Source: JBOHDX01 sp050700835
GTDB lineage: Bacteria > Actinomycetota > Actinomycetes > Propionibacteriales > Nocardioidaceae
DNA length: 30,710 bases
NCBI GenBank assembly: GCA_050700835.1
Contig: JBOHDX010000038.1
Span: 1-30,710, forward strand
Reading direction: 5' to 3'
Below the pieces are notes generated by a model, which was not told where the DNA came from, ran no database searches, and was given only the letters and a program-made list of their open reading frames with translations. This document shows, piece after piece, positions 1-7,863 of the stretch (position 1 is the stretch's first letter; each line of letters opens with the position of its first letter). The position numbers and the translations under genes were made by a program.

Positions 1-198
1 CGCGGCCTGACGCCGCCTGCCCATCCCCACCAGCAAGGACCATCGGAGACCGCGCACCCGGCGCCACCGGGAACACCAGCACGCCCCAACCCCGACCACA
101 CCCCGCAGACGCCGAGAACCCCCAAACAACGACCAGCACAACGCGCTACTCGCGGATCCGGGTCTGACGCGGATCCGGGTCTGATCAAAGAGCAAGGC
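1..198. other. Left edge, no recognisable gene
   Basis: This C-rich stretch is open in some frames but has no convincing start, no recognisable protein similarity and no RNA gene that I can identify. Its only clear structure is the 17-bp tandem duplication at its right end. It may be the decayed upstream part of the coding remnant that follows. Confidence 0.4.
151..184. repeat. 17-bp perfect tandem duplication
   Basis: The unit CGCGGATCCGGGTCTGA occurs twice with no gap (151-167 and 168-184). It lies just before the coding remnant. Seventeen is not a multiple of three, so a duplication inside a former gene would have shifted its frame. No function is visible. Confidence 0.85.
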
Positions 199-524
199 GT
201 GCTGGACAACGACCTTGGCGAGGTGACGGTTCTGGCTGATGTTGCACGAGCGCAGCAGATCTTTCGTGGCGCACCGACGCCGTTTCGATTCACTTTTAGG
301 CGCGAAGCTGGGGTCTGGCGGATCGACCTTCCTGGGCTCCTGACGATGGCCCAGACGGCAATCCGGCAGCTTGCACAGCGACGTGGCGAGACCTCGGGTG
401 AGTTTGTCAAGGCGGTCGCCACCGCGATGCTGGGGCCAGGGGAGGCACGGCTCGCTTGGCAACCGATCGGACTCCAGGAGTCCGTTCCGGCAATGGCCGC
501 GAGCCCGGTACGCTTCGGCACGCG
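199..524 (+). pseudogene. Truncated protein-coding remnant
   Basis: The frame from about 181 encodes protein-like sequence, including the segments FRREAGVWRIDLPGLL and TAIRQLAQRRG, which look like the C-terminal part of a globular protein. It has no good start or ribosome-binding site. The frame stays open straight into the RNase P RNA gene, with a formal stop at 691-693, so the original 3' end has been lost. The codons TTT, AGG and TTC cluster near 285-300, unusual for this high-GC genome. I do not recognise the family. A chance open frame is possible, but the WRIDLPGLL stretch argues for a remnant. Confidence 0.35.
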
Positions 525-944
525 GATGAGCCGGTCGGGCGGCCGCGTCGGGAGGCTCAGGCTCCCCGACGAGGAAGGTCCGGACTCCACAGAGCAGGGT
601 GGTGGGCAACACCCACCCGGGGTGACCCGCGGGACAGTGCCACAGAGACAGACCGCCAGCGGCCCTGACGCTTCGGTGTCGGGGTGCGGGTAAGGGTGAA
701 ACGGTGGTGTAAGAGACCACCAGCGTGCCGGGCGACCGGTGCGGCTGGGCAAACCCCACCTGGAGCAAGGCCAAGAAGGGTCCGGCGGTGACGCCGTACC
801 CGCGCGGATGTCCGAGGGCTGCTCGCCCGAGTTCGCGGGTAGGCCGCTGGAGGACGCCGGCAACGGCGTGCGTAGACAGATGGTCGCCGGGGTGCGGTGG
901 AGACGCCGCGCCCACACAGAATCCGGCCTACAGGCCGGCTCATC
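525..944 (+). ncRNA. rnpB: RNase P RNA (type A)
   Basis: This is the catalytic RNA of ribonuclease P, which removes 5' leaders from precursor tRNAs. The hallmarks are in order. The 5' strand of helix P1 (GATGAGCCGG, 525-534) pairs perfectly over 10 bp with the 3' strand CCGGCTCATC at 935-944. The conserved GAGGAAGGTCCGGACTCCAC (570-589) is followed by the ACAGAGCAGGGTGG region. Further on are GGGTAAGGGTGAAACGGTGG (686-705), TAAGAGACCACCAGCG and the GGGCAAACCCCACC region. The last conserved block is ACAGAATCCGGCCTACAGGC just before P1 closes. A length of about 420 nt suits actinobacterial type A RNase P RNA. All protein ORFs overlapping it on both strands should be discarded. The exact mature ends may differ by a few bases. 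Confidence 0.95.
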
Positions 945-948
945 CGCT

Positions 949-992
949 CCGGCCGATCGGGACCCTCATTCCGGCCGATCGGGACCCTCATT
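949..992. repeat. 22-bp perfect tandem duplication between rnpB and map
   Basis: The unit starting CCGGCCGATCGGGACCCTCA occurs twice without a gap (949-970 and 971-992). Each unit contains the palindrome CCGATCGG. The second copy ends on the last base of the map stop codon, and the first begins 4 nt after rnpB helix P1. It fills the space where the converging rnpB and map transcripts must end, so it may hold a bidirectional terminator, but no long stem is evident. Confidence 0.85.
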
Positions 993-1840
993 CAAGGCAG
1001 CGTGAGGATCTCGGCCCCGTCGGACGTGACCAGGACGGTGTGCTCGAACTGCGCTGTACGGGACTTGTCCTTGGTGGTCACCGTCCACCCGTCGTCCCAG
1101 ATGTCCCACTCGTACGTGCCCAGGGTGAGCATCGGTTCGACGGTGAAGGTCATGCCCGGCTCGATCAACGTGTCGAACCGCTCGTCGTCGTAGTGCGGGA
1201 TGATCAGCCCGGAGTGGAAGCTGCTGCCGATCCCGTGCCCGGTGAAGTCGCGGACCACGCCGTAGCCGAACCGTTTCGCGTACGACTCGATCACTCGGCC
1301 GATCACGTTGATCCGGCGCCCCGGCCGGACTGCCCGGATCCCGCGCATCGTGGCTTCGTGGGTGCGCTCGACGAGCAGTCGGCTCTGGTCCTCGACGTGG
1401 CCGACCAGGAAGGTGGCATTGGTGTCGCCGTGCACCCCGCCGATGTAGCCGGTGATGTCCACGTTGACGATGTCGCCGCTCTCCAACGGGCGTTCGTCTG
1501 GGATGCCGTGGCAGATGACCTCGTTGACGCTGGTGCACAACGACTTCGGGAACCGCCTGTAGCCGAGTGTGGATGGATAGGCCCCGTGCCTGACCAGGAA
1601 GTCGTGCCCGACGCGGTCGAGTTCGTCGGTGGTCACGCCCGGCGCCACCGCCTCGCCGACCGCGGCCAACGCCTGGCCGGCGATCCGGCCCGCGACCCGC
1701 ATCCGCTGCACCGTGTCGGAGTCCTTGACCTCGGGTCCGTCGAAAGGCGCGGGGCCGGGCCGATCGACGTACTCAGGGCGGGGGATGGAGTCGGGCACGG
1801 TACGCCGCGGGGACTGGGGGAACGGGGCAAGCACGGTCAT
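992..1840 (-). CDS. map: Type I methionine aminopeptidase (MapB-like)
   Basis: Removes the initiator methionine from nascent proteins in the cytoplasm. The 282-residue protein is close to mycobacterial MapB. It has an N-terminal proline-rich extension (about residues 1-40, with PRRTVPDSIPRPEYV) before the pita-bread fold. The five metal ligands of the family are present: D128 and D139 (in NVDITGYIGGVHGD), H202 (FTGHGIG), E235 (FTVEPM) and E266 (AQFEHT). I chose the ATG at 1840 because the longer open frame adds 26 low-quality residues, and a TAGACT box lies 7 nt upstream of this ATG, suggesting a leaderless mRNA. It is divergent from the small gene at 1917 and convergent with rnpB. Confidence 0.96.
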   Translation of the reverse strand: MTVLAPFPQSPRRTVPDSIPRPEYVDRPGPAPFDGPEVKDSDTVQRMRVAGRIAGQALAAVGEAVAPGVTTDELDRVGHDFLVRHGAYPSTLGYRRFPKSLCTSVNEVICHGIPDERPLESGDIVNVDITGYIGGVHGDTNATFLVGHVEDQSRLLVERTHEATMRGIRAVRPGRRINVIGRVIESYAKRFGYGVVRDFTGHGIGSSFHSGLIIPHYDDERFDTLIEPGMTFTVEPMLTLGTYEWDIWDDGWTVTTKDKSRTAQFEHTVLVTSDGAEILTLP

Positions 1841-1847
1841 CGAGCGC

Positions 1848-1853
1848 AGTCTA
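1848..1853 (-). promoter_or_regulatory. Probable -10 box of map (leaderless)
   Basis: On the minus strand TAGACT lies 7 nt before the map ATG, matching the actinobacterial TAnnnT -10 consensus at the spacing where transcription would start at or beside the start codon. No Shine-Dalgarno sequence precedes the ATG. The -35 region is not obvious. Confidence 0.5.
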
Positions 1854-1916
1854 GGTCGGCCGTGCCGCGCCCGGTGTGCGGCAGGATGAGAGGTGGATGA
1901 CGAGAGAGGAGCCGAC

Positions 1917-2105
1917 ATGCCTGACCGGTATTACTTCTGCCTGGTCCACCACTCCGTCGAAGGCGACCGCGGCTGCACCGCGCGAGACCGGCTGGGTCCC
2001 TATGACACCGAGGCGGAAGCAGCTCGCGCGCTGGAGAAGGTGCAGGAGCGCAACGAGGCCTGGGACAACGACCCGCGCTGGAACGACGAGGACGCGAACG
2101 ACTGA
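1917..2105 (+). CDS. Small SPOR-like/conserved hypothetical protein
   Basis: A 62-residue acidic protein starting MPDRYYFCLVHHSVEGD, with LGPYDTEAEAARALEKVQER in the middle and an Asp/Asn-rich tail. The pattern 'aromatic strand, LGPYDT, helix with Ala repeats' resembles the small SPOR-domain-like proteins common in actinobacteria; the role is unknown. The ATG at 1917 is preceded by AGGAG with 5-nt spacing, so I prefer it to the upstream in-frame ATG at 1893. It is divergent from map, with about 76 bp between the starts. It is a stand-alone gene; the next gene lies on the other strand. Confidence 0.75.
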   Translation: MPDRYYFCLVHHSVEGDRGCTARDRLGPYDTEAEAARALEKVQERNEAWDNDPRWNDEDAND

Positions 2106-2119
2106 CGCCGGCCGCTGGA

Positions 2120-3421
2120 TCAGTCGCCGCCGCGGCGCCGGCGTTGCGCCGCGGCGTGCGGGCTGGTCCTGTCGTCATAGCTTCGGAACTGCCGCAGCAA
2201 CCCGGTTGCGGCCGCCGTGGCACCGATGCACAGCAGCCCGCCGGACCAGATCGCGAACCGCACCGACGTGGCCGACGCCAACAACCCGGCACGAGCGTTG
2301 CCGAGGATCGGGCCGGTCGAGTAGCTCAGCAGCTCCACGCCCGCCAGGCGGCCACGCAGCTCCGACGGGATCGTCTGGTTCCACACCATGTCGCGGAAGA
2401 TCCCGCTGACCATGTCGGCGCCACCGGCGACTGCCAAGGCGACCAGGGCGACCCAGATGTCCGGGGCGAAGCCGACGCACGTCATCGCCGCGCCGTAGCC
2501 CGCGGCGGCAAGGGCGATGGCCACGCCCTGCCGGTGCACGTGCGCCGTCCAGCCCGAGGTCGCGGACACGGCGAGGGAGCCGACACTCGGCGCGGCGAAC
2601 AGCAGGCCGACCGCCCACGGCGCATCCAGGACCGTCGCGACGAACGGCATGATCGTCGTGGTCATGCCGAAGAACATGGCGACGATGTCCACGGCGTACG
2701 TGCCCAGCAGGTCCTTGCGGCTCCAGGCATAACGCAGCCCGTCGACGATGCCGCGCACACTGGCGACGTCGCCCTCAGCCGGTACGGACACATGGCGTAC
2801 GCGAAGCAGGAACGCCAGCGACACGACGTAGGTCGAGACGTCGAAGGCGTACGCCAGCCACGTCGAGCCGAGGGTGAGGACCAGCCCCGCGAAGGCCGGT
2901 CCGGCGATGGCGCCGACGTCGTACCGAATGCTTCCCAAGGCGCTCACGGCAGCCATCTGGTCGTGCGACACGACGTTCTGGATCATGGCGTCGAGACTGG
3001 GCCGCTGCATCGAGTCGGCCATGGCGAACAAGCCCGCGACGACGAACAGGACCCACGTCTTCGGGGCCGGCAGCAAGGCGTTGAGGGTCAGCAGCCCCGA
3101 CAGCACGAGCATCGCCGCCTCGGCTGCCAGCACCATCCGGCGCCGGTCCAGCGCGTCGGCCAGGGCGCCGCCCCACAGCCCGAAGACCACGATCGGGACG
3201 AGCTCGACGGCGCTCAGCAGCCCGGCGAGCGCGAGGGAACCGGTCAGCTCCTTGATCTGGTACGGCAGCGCGACGTAGGTCGTCATCGAGCCGAGATAGG
3301 TGATCAGTCCCGACGACCAGATCCGCCGGAAGTCCGGAGATGTCCGCAGCGGTCGTGTGTCGAGCCGCCACGGCCGAGGACGCGGCTCGTCCGGCTCGGC
3401 CACCGCCACGGGATCGGTCAC
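2120..3421 (-). CDS. MFS transporter, EntS-like (MFS_3) family
   Basis: A polytopic inner-membrane carrier of about 433 residues with roughly 12 hydrophobic segments. After a soluble, Asp/Glu/Arg/Pro-rich N-terminus comes LRTSPDFRRIWSSGLITYLG, the usual opening of the MFS_3 (enterobactin-exporter-like) group. The loop-2/3 signature appears as GGALADALDRRRM, and an EGDVASVRGIVDGLRYAW loop lies between the two halves. The substrate cannot be told from the sequence; proton-driven drug or siderophore efflux is the family norm. The frame is open upstream to 3910, but that part is antisense to the next gene. GTG at 3421 or 3439 is the likely start; neither has a strong ribosome-binding site. It is divergent from the reductase gene at 3491. 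Confidence 0.87.
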   Translation of the reverse strand: MTDPVAVAEPDEPRPRPWRLDTRPLRTSPDFRRIWSSGLITYLGSMTTYVALPYQIKELTGSLALAGLLSAVELVPIVVFGLWGGALADALDRRRMVLAAEAAMLVLSGLLTLNALLPAPKTWVLFVVAGLFAMADSMQRPSLDAMIQNVVSHDQMAAVSALGSIRYDVGAIAGPAFAGLVLTLGSTWLAYAFDVSTYVVSLAFLLRVRHVSVPAEGDVASVRGIVDGLRYAWSRKDLLGTYAVDIVAMFFGMTTTIMPFVATVLDAPWAVGLLFAAPSVGSLAVSATSGWTAHVHRQGVAIALAAAGYGAAMTCVGFAPDIWVALVALAVAGGADMVSGIFRDMVWNQTIPSELRGRLAGVELLSYSTGPILGNARAGLLASATSVRFAIWSGGLLCIGATAAATGLLRQFRSYDDRTSPHAAAQRRRRGGD

Positions 3422-3490
3422 GAAAGCGCAGCGTGCCACGTTGGCCTGCCTGCACGCACGCGACTTGATCGACGCTGCGAGGATGCCGGG

Positions 3491-4153
3491 ATGAGCGACA
3501 CGCCGGGGGACGCCAGACCGACGATCGCCGTGATCGGCGGCACGGGGCCCCAGGGCCGGGGTCTGGCTCTGCGGTGGGCCGCCGCCGGACTGCCCGTGGT
3601 GATCGGCTCCCGCGACGCCGCCCGCGCCGCCGCGGCCGCGGCCGGGATCGGTCACGGCGTCACCGGTGCCGACAACCTCGACGCCGCCACCAGGGCCGAG
3701 GTGGTGGTGATCGCGGTGCCCTGGGAGGCACACGCGGACACGATCCGGTCCGTCGCTCCCGCACTGGTCGGCAAGATTCTCGTGGACTGCGTGAACCCGC
3801 TGGGCTTCGACCAGCAGGGGGCGTACGCGCTGGACGTCGCCGAGGGTAGTGCGGCCGAGCAGGCGCAGCGGCTGGTACCGGACGCCACGGTGGTGGCGGC
3901 CTTCCATCACGTCTCGGCGGTGTTACTGGGGGACGAGTCGGTCGAGTCGGTCGACCTCGACGTACTCGTGCTGGGCGACGACCGGGACGCCACCGACCTG
4001 GTCCGATCCCTGGCTGACGCGATCCCCGGCGTTCGCGGCATCTTCGCGGGCCGGCTGCGCAACGCCGGCCAGGTCGAGGCCCTGACGGCCAACCTGATCG
4101 CGATCAACCGCCGCTACAAGGCACATGCCGGGGTGCGCGTCACCGATGTCTGA
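3491..4153 (+). CDS. npdG: F420H2:NADP+ oxidoreductase-like (NpdG family)
   Basis: A 220-residue Rossmann protein that by family would pass hydride between coenzyme F420 and NADP. It opens with the nucleotide-binding glycine loop IAVIGGTGPQGRG (residues 12-24). An NADP-phosphate loop GSRD (39-42) follows, then VVVIAVPWEAH (71-81) and VDCVNPL (98-104), all in the order expected for this family and the related YrrM/FNO group. GAGGA with 7-nt spacing supports the ATG at 3491. Its last 8 bases overlap the next gene, so the two are probably translationally coupled. F420 use is inferred from the family; no other F420 genes are visible here. Confidence 0.82.
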   Translation: MSDTPGDARPTIAVIGGTGPQGRGLALRWAAAGLPVVIGSRDAARAAAAAAGIGHGVTGADNLDAATRAEVVVIAVPWEAHADTIRSVAPALVGKILVDCVNPLGFDQQGAYALDVAEGSAAEQAQRLVPDATVVAAFHHVSAVLLGDESVESVDLDVLVLGDDRDATDLVRSLADAIPGVRGIFAGRLRNAGQVEALTANLIAINRRYKAHAGVRVTDV

Positions 4154-4871
4154 GCGGGTGGTGAGCCTGGTGCCTTCGCTGACCGAGGCGATCGCGGTCA
4201 GCTGCCCAGGAGTCCTGGTCGGGGTGACCGACTATTGCTCGCATCCAGCCGACCTCGAGGCCGTCCGGGTGCGGGGGACGAAGAACCCCGACGTCGACCG
4301 CATCATCGCGCTGGCCCCCGACCTCGTGGTGGTCAATCGCGAGGAGAACCGTGCCGAGGACATCCAGGCGATACATGACGCGGGGCTGCGCATCTGGCTG
4401 ACCGACCCCGAGACGGTGCCCCAGGCGCTGACCCAGCTGCGTGACCTGCTGGCAGCGCTGGGCGCAGGGCAGGTCGAGTGGCTGAACGAGGCGACTCGGG
4501 CGTGGTCGGAGCCGCACGCCGGACCACGGCGACGCGTGCTGGTGCCGATCTGGCGACGGCCGTGGATGACGCTCGGGCGGGACACGTTCGCCGGCGACCT
4601 GCTGTCCCGGATGGGCTACGACAACGTGCTCGCCGACCACGCCGATCGCTATCCGAAGGTCGACCTCGGGAAGTTGCCGGACTACGACCTCGTGCTGCTG
4701 CCGGACGAGCCCTACGCGTTCGCCGCCGACGATGGGCCGGAGGCCTTCCCCGGTACGCCAGCGGCACTGGTGTCCGGGCGGCACCTCACGTGGTACGGCC
4801 CATCGCTGGCGCGGGCGCGTTCGGTGCTCGGCGAGCAGATCGCCGACGCTCGGGTGTACGGCCCCGCATGA
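4146..4871 (+). CDS. BtuF/TroA-like binding protein without signal peptide
   Basis: A 241-residue helical-backbone metal-receptor fold related to vitamin B12- and siderophore-binding proteins. The opening RVVSLVPSLTEAI, then GVTDYCSHP and RVRGTKNPDVDRIIALAPDL, are the standard N-lobe motifs; the C-lobe holds LSRMGYDNVLADHADRYP. There is no signal peptide or lipobox: the family's first beta strand begins at residue 5. The protein should therefore be cytoplasmic, unlike classical BtuF. No permease or ATPase genes are nearby. The start overlaps the upstream reductase by 8 bp, and the stop overlaps the next gene in an ATGA. Ligand unknown; cobalamin or a metal chelate is a family-based guess. Confidence 0.8.
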   Translation: MSERVVSLVPSLTEAIAVSCPGVLVGVTDYCSHPADLEAVRVRGTKNPDVDRIIALAPDLVVVNREENRAEDIQAIHDAGLRIWLTDPETVPQALTQLRDLLAALGAGQVEWLNEATRAWSEPHAGPRRRVLVPIWRRPWMTLGRDTFAGDLLSRMGYDNVLADHADRYPKVDLGKLPDYDLVLLPDEPYAFAADDGPEAFPGTPAALVSGRHLTWYGPSLARARSVLGEQIADARVYGPA

Positions 4872-5134
4872 CGCGGCTGCACCTCGAGCGATCGGGGCCG
4901 TTCATCGCCGCCGGGGCGCTGGCCGTGCTGCTGTGGATCTTTCTCGCCAGCCTGTTGTTCGCCCCGTGGTGGGCCGTGGTGGTGCTGGTCGCCTGGTGGC
5001 TGCTGCTGGTGCCGGCCACGATCAGCTGGGGCCGGCGACGGCCGGCGACCTGCGGCCTGGTGCCGGTGATCGGGATCATCGGCTGGGCCGCGCTGACCGC
5101 GGTCGGCGCGTACTGGCTCGGCTGGGGCCGCTGA
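4868..5134 (+). CDS. Small membrane protein, third gene of the npdG operon
   Basis: An 88-residue protein with two or three transmembrane segments: FIAAGALAVLLWIFLASLLF, a second run AVVVLVAWWLLLVPATI, and a C-terminal VPVIGIIGWAALTAVGAYWL. A short basic loop (SWGRRRPAT) separates the second and third. The start is the ATG of an ATGA overlap with the upstream binding protein, which strongly suggests co-translation. I do not recognise the family. By position it could anchor or assist the soluble binding protein, but the sequence offers no direct sign of this. It converges on panB with a 4-bp gap. Confidence 0.72.
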   Translation: MTRLHLERSGPFIAAGALAVLLWIFLASLLFAPWWAVVVLVAWWLLLVPATISWGRRRPATCGLVPVIGIIGWAALTAVGAYWLGWGR

Positions 5135-5138
5135 TTTC

Positions 5139-6005
5139 TCACTCGGTGAAGCTGTGCTCCTCGTCCGGGAACACGCCGCCGGCGACCTCTGCGGCGTAGG
5201 CACGGGCCGCGTCAAGCAGCACTGAATGCAGGTCGGCGTACTGCTTGACGAAACGTGGCAGGTGCCCGATCCGCAGGCCTGCCATGTCCTGCCAGACGAG
5301 CACCTGCGCGTCACAGTCAGGTCCAGCGCCGATCCCGATCGTCGGAATCGCCAGTCGTTTGGTGATGTCGGCCGCGACGTCCCTCGGCACCATCTCCATG
5401 ACCAGCGCGAACGCGCCGGCGTCCTGGAGGGCTTGAGCCTCGCTGATCAGCCGCTGGGACGCGGATCCGCGACCCTGGACGCGATAACCGCCAAGCTTGT
5501 GCTCCGACTGCGGGGTGAAGCCGATGTGCGCCATCACCGGGATCCCGGCGTCGCTGAGCAGCCGGACCTGTGGGGCCACCGCGCCTCCCTCGAGCTTGAT
5601 GGCGTGTGCACCGGCTTCCTTCATGAACCGCACCGCGGTTTGGAACGCCTGCTCCGGAGAGGCTTGGTACGACCCGAACGGCAGATCCGCCACGACCAGC
5701 GCCCGGCGAACCGAACGCGTGACCGCGCGCACCAGCGGGATCAGCTCGTCGACGGTCACCGGCAATGATGTCTCGTTGCCGAACACGTTGTTGGACGCGG
5801 AGTCACCGACCAGCAGGACTGGGATGCCCGCCTCGTCGAATGTCGCGGCGGCGTACTGCTCGTAGGCCGTGAGCATCGCCCACTTCTCGCCGCGTTCCTT
5901 CATCTGCTGCAGATGGTGCGTTCGGACGCGCCGGATGGGTGACGTCTGGTGGTGCGGGGCGGCGGGACCGCTGCCGTAAGGCGCGGGCTCCTCGATGGGG
6001 TTCAT
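5139..6005 (-). CDS. panB: 3-methyl-2-oxobutanoate hydroxymethyltransferase
   Basis: The first committed step of pantothenate and coenzyme A synthesis: it adds a hydroxymethyl group from methylene-tetrahydrofolate to alpha-ketoisovalerate. The 288-residue TIM-barrel protein has the expected motifs: LTAYEQYAAATFDEAG (45-60), the Mg2+-site residues D68 (VGDSASNNVFG) and D107 (VVADLPFGSY), E139 (AIKLEGG), the catalytic-site E204 (LVMEMVP) and PTIGIGAGPDCDAQVLVW near the end. ATG 6005 is preceded by AAGGA with 7-nt spacing. Unlike many genomes, panC is not adjacent. Confidence 0.97.
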   Translation of the reverse strand: MNPIEEPAPYGSGPAAPHHQTSPIRRVRTHHLQQMKERGEKWAMLTAYEQYAAATFDEAGIPVLLVGDSASNNVFGNETSLPVTVDELIPLVRAVTRSVRRALVVADLPFGSYQASPEQAFQTAVRFMKEAGAHAIKLEGGAVAPQVRLLSDAGIPVMAHIGFTPQSEHKLGGYRVQGRGSASQRLISEAQALQDAGAFALVMEMVPRDVAADITKRLAIPTIGIGAGPDCDAQVLVWQDMAGLRIGHLPRFVKQYADLHSVLLDAARAYAAEVAGGVFPDEEHSFTE

Positions 6006-6153
6006 GGTCGGGTCCTTTGCGATCTCGAGGCCGCGCGGTGCGGTCCCCGGACTGCTCAAGCCTGACACGGAGCAATCGCGGGGTCAGCCCGGATGGCCTG
6101 TCTCGTGCGTCACCTCTCACGCCGCCTGCGGCCCGCCGCCCCCGGCCCTGGGG

Positions 6154-6212
6154 GCAATTGCGGGAGTGTGGCTCGGAATCGGCGCGGATCTCAGCCACTT
6201 CGCCGCAATTGC
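6154..6212. repeat. 59-bp intergenic palindrome (20-19-20), copy 1
   Basis: Left arm 6154-6173, loop 6174-6192, right arm 6193-6212. The arms match at 16 of 20 positions; the outer GCAATTG...CAATTGC and inner GGCT...AGCC ends pair perfectly. It lies between the divergent panB and the gene at 6355, in a 349-bp gap (6006-6354) with no other gene. A related element with identical 20-19-20 geometry is at 22870-22928. It could be a repetitive extragenic palindrome, an RNA hairpin or a protein-binding site. Another short dyad (AGCGA..ATCAC / GTGAT..TCGCT, about 6267-6295) lies closer to the downstream gene. Confidence 0.7.
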
Positions 6213-6354
6213 GGGGTGGTGGGGGCGCGGGCGCGCGGACAGTTTCGGCAAACGCACGCCGAGTGAGCGATCCATCACCTACCGTGATCTCGCTGCAGGG
6301 ACATGGGCGTGGCTCGGGGCTGTTCAGTCGTACCTGCTGGACGGGAGCAACTCG

Positions 6355-7863
6355 ATGAGTGGTCGGCGGGCCCGACACCGTGGTGAGCGCACGGCGGTAC
6401 TGAAGACGGGTGCCCGTCTGCGCAACGTGATCGTGAGTGCTCGGGTGGCGACCGTCCTGCTGCCGTTGGTCCTCGTGGGAGTCGGCGCGTGGCAGCTGCT
6501 CGGGGCGCAGCGCTTCGACGTGGTCCTGGTGGTCGTCCTGCTGCTCGCGCCGGTCGTGTGGGCGTTGGCGATGTCGACCTGGGCGGAGCCGTCGAATCCC
6601 GACGTCGGGGTCGGTCTGAACATGGCCGCCGAACCGGACCTGCACCAGCGGCTCGCCGCGCTCGCCAAACGACTCGGGGTACGCCCGCCGGTCGACATCC
6701 GAGTGGCGGCCGAGCCGGTGGTGAAGGTCCGGGTGCGTCCCAAGGATCCGGTGCTGTACGTCGGGGCGGCGCTCTTCTGGCATCTCGACACCGACCAGCT
6801 CGATCGGCTGCTCGCCCGCGAGCTGTCAATGCTGCGGTGCCTGCGCGGCCGCGAGCTGCACCGCACGTGGGCGCTGCTGCAGAGGGTGGACCTCGGTCGC
6901 CTCACCGGCGACGAGATCCCGATCGTCGGCTGGCTGATCGCCAGGATCGGCACGGTATTGGAGGGTCGCATCACCGCCTACCTCGAGGCGTGTCGCGCCT
7001 GGGCCGACCGGGAGATCCCGTCCGACCTGCGATGCACCGACCGTGACATCGCCGAGCTGGGCAACACCGCCGAGGCCTGGTCCCTGCTCGTCGATCGGTG
7101 GGCGCACCCGGCGATCGTCATGGGTGCTCCGTTGCGTGAGCTCGGTTCCAGCACCGAGCGGATGCTCGTCGCCTGCACGCAGGCCGGTCTGCTGGACCGA
7201 CCCGACGACACCGCGACGGGGCAGCCGGCGTACACCGTGTTGGCCCGCCCCGACGTGGTGGACCGCGGCTTCTCCGACTGGCTGAACGGCGAGTGGGGGT
7301 GCACCGGCAAGTCAGCCATGCCGTGGTCGGACTATCCGCGCCAGGTGTCTGTCCCGACCTGGCGCCGGGCGCTGGCGGAGGCCCTCGGGCAGCTCGAGAC
7401 CCTCGGTGGTGTGACCACCGCGTCCTCGCTGGGCGACGTGATCAACCTGCTCGAGAGCACCGACCTGCGCGCCGTCGAGAACGCGCTGGCCACGATCGAG
7501 CTCAACGCACTGGTCGCCGGCATCCCCCCGGTGAGCGCCACACCGGCGGACGCTCACGACCGCACGACGTCGGCGTTCGTGGACACGGCCGTCCGGGTCG
7601 CGCTGGTCGACGGCTTGCACGTACGCCTGGCGTGGGACTGGGTCTGGGGGACCGGGCTGATCGACGAGGCCGGCAAGACCCTCACCGTCGACGGACTGTC
7701 GTTCGGTGAGCTCGGACGTCCACGACTGACCCACCTGCGCAGCTGGTTGGACGAGCACGGAGTCGACCTGGCCAAGCCACTGCTCAGCCCGGATGCTCGA
7801 GGGCTCGACCGTCAGCGCAGCGAGCTCCCTGCGCCTCCGACCCTGGCCGCAGCCCCCGCCTGA
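6355..7863 (+). CDS. Membrane protein resembling a degenerate M48 peptidase
   Basis: A 502-residue protein with two N-terminal transmembrane segments (about 31-49 and 55-73) and a large soluble C-terminal part. After the membrane region the layout is like HtpX/Ste24 peptidases: RLAALAKRLGVRPPVDIRV, a strand pair ending VLYVGAALFWHL, then DQLDRLLARELSM. In active enzymes this last helix carries HExxH; here the aligned residues are R155-E-L-S-M159, so both zinc histidines are missing. If the relationship is right, the protein is not a protease. The remaining 300 residues are unfamiliar. The ATG at 6355 has GGGAG with 7-nt spacing; the frame is open upstream to 5995 but is not protein-like there. 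Its 3' end overlaps the convergent DUF1707 gene by 52 bp. Confidence 0.72.
   Translation: MSGRRARHRGERTAVLKTGARLRNVIVSARVATVLLPLVLVGVGAWQLLGAQRFDVVLVVVLLLAPVVWALAMSTWAEPSNPDVGVGLNMAAEPDLHQRLAALAKRLGVRPPVDIRVAAEPVVKVRVRPKDPVLYVGAALFWHLDTDQLDRLLARELSMLRCLRGRELHRTWALLQRVDLGRLTGDEIPIVGWLIARIGTVLEGRITAYLEACRAWADREIPSDLRCTDRDIAELGNTAEAWSLLVDRWAHPAIVMGAPLRELGSSTERMLVACTQAGLLDRPDDTATGQPAYTVLARPDVVDRGFSDWLNGEWGCTGKSAMPWSDYPRQVSVPTWRRALAEALGQLETLGGVTTASSLGDVINLLESTDLRAVENALATIELNALVAGIPPVSATPADAHDRTTSAFVDTAVRVALVDGLHVRLAWDWVWGTGLIDEAGKTLTVDGLSFGELGRPRLTHLRSWLDEHGVDLAKPLLSPDARGLDRQRSELPAPPTLAAAPA

Noticed and set aside
557..1005. Several ORFs on both strands between 456 and 1005
   Set aside because: They overlap RNase P RNA, whose conserved blocks and closing helix explain the sequence; the proteins are Arg/Pro-rich shadows.
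3422..3910. Upstream extension of the MFS transporter frame
   Set aside because: It is antisense to the npdG-like gene, and the MFS N-terminus is already complete from 3421.
4100..4160. Cobalamin riboswitch before the BtuF-like gene
   Set aside because: The gene overlaps the upstream coding region, leaving no room, and no B12-box sequence is seen.
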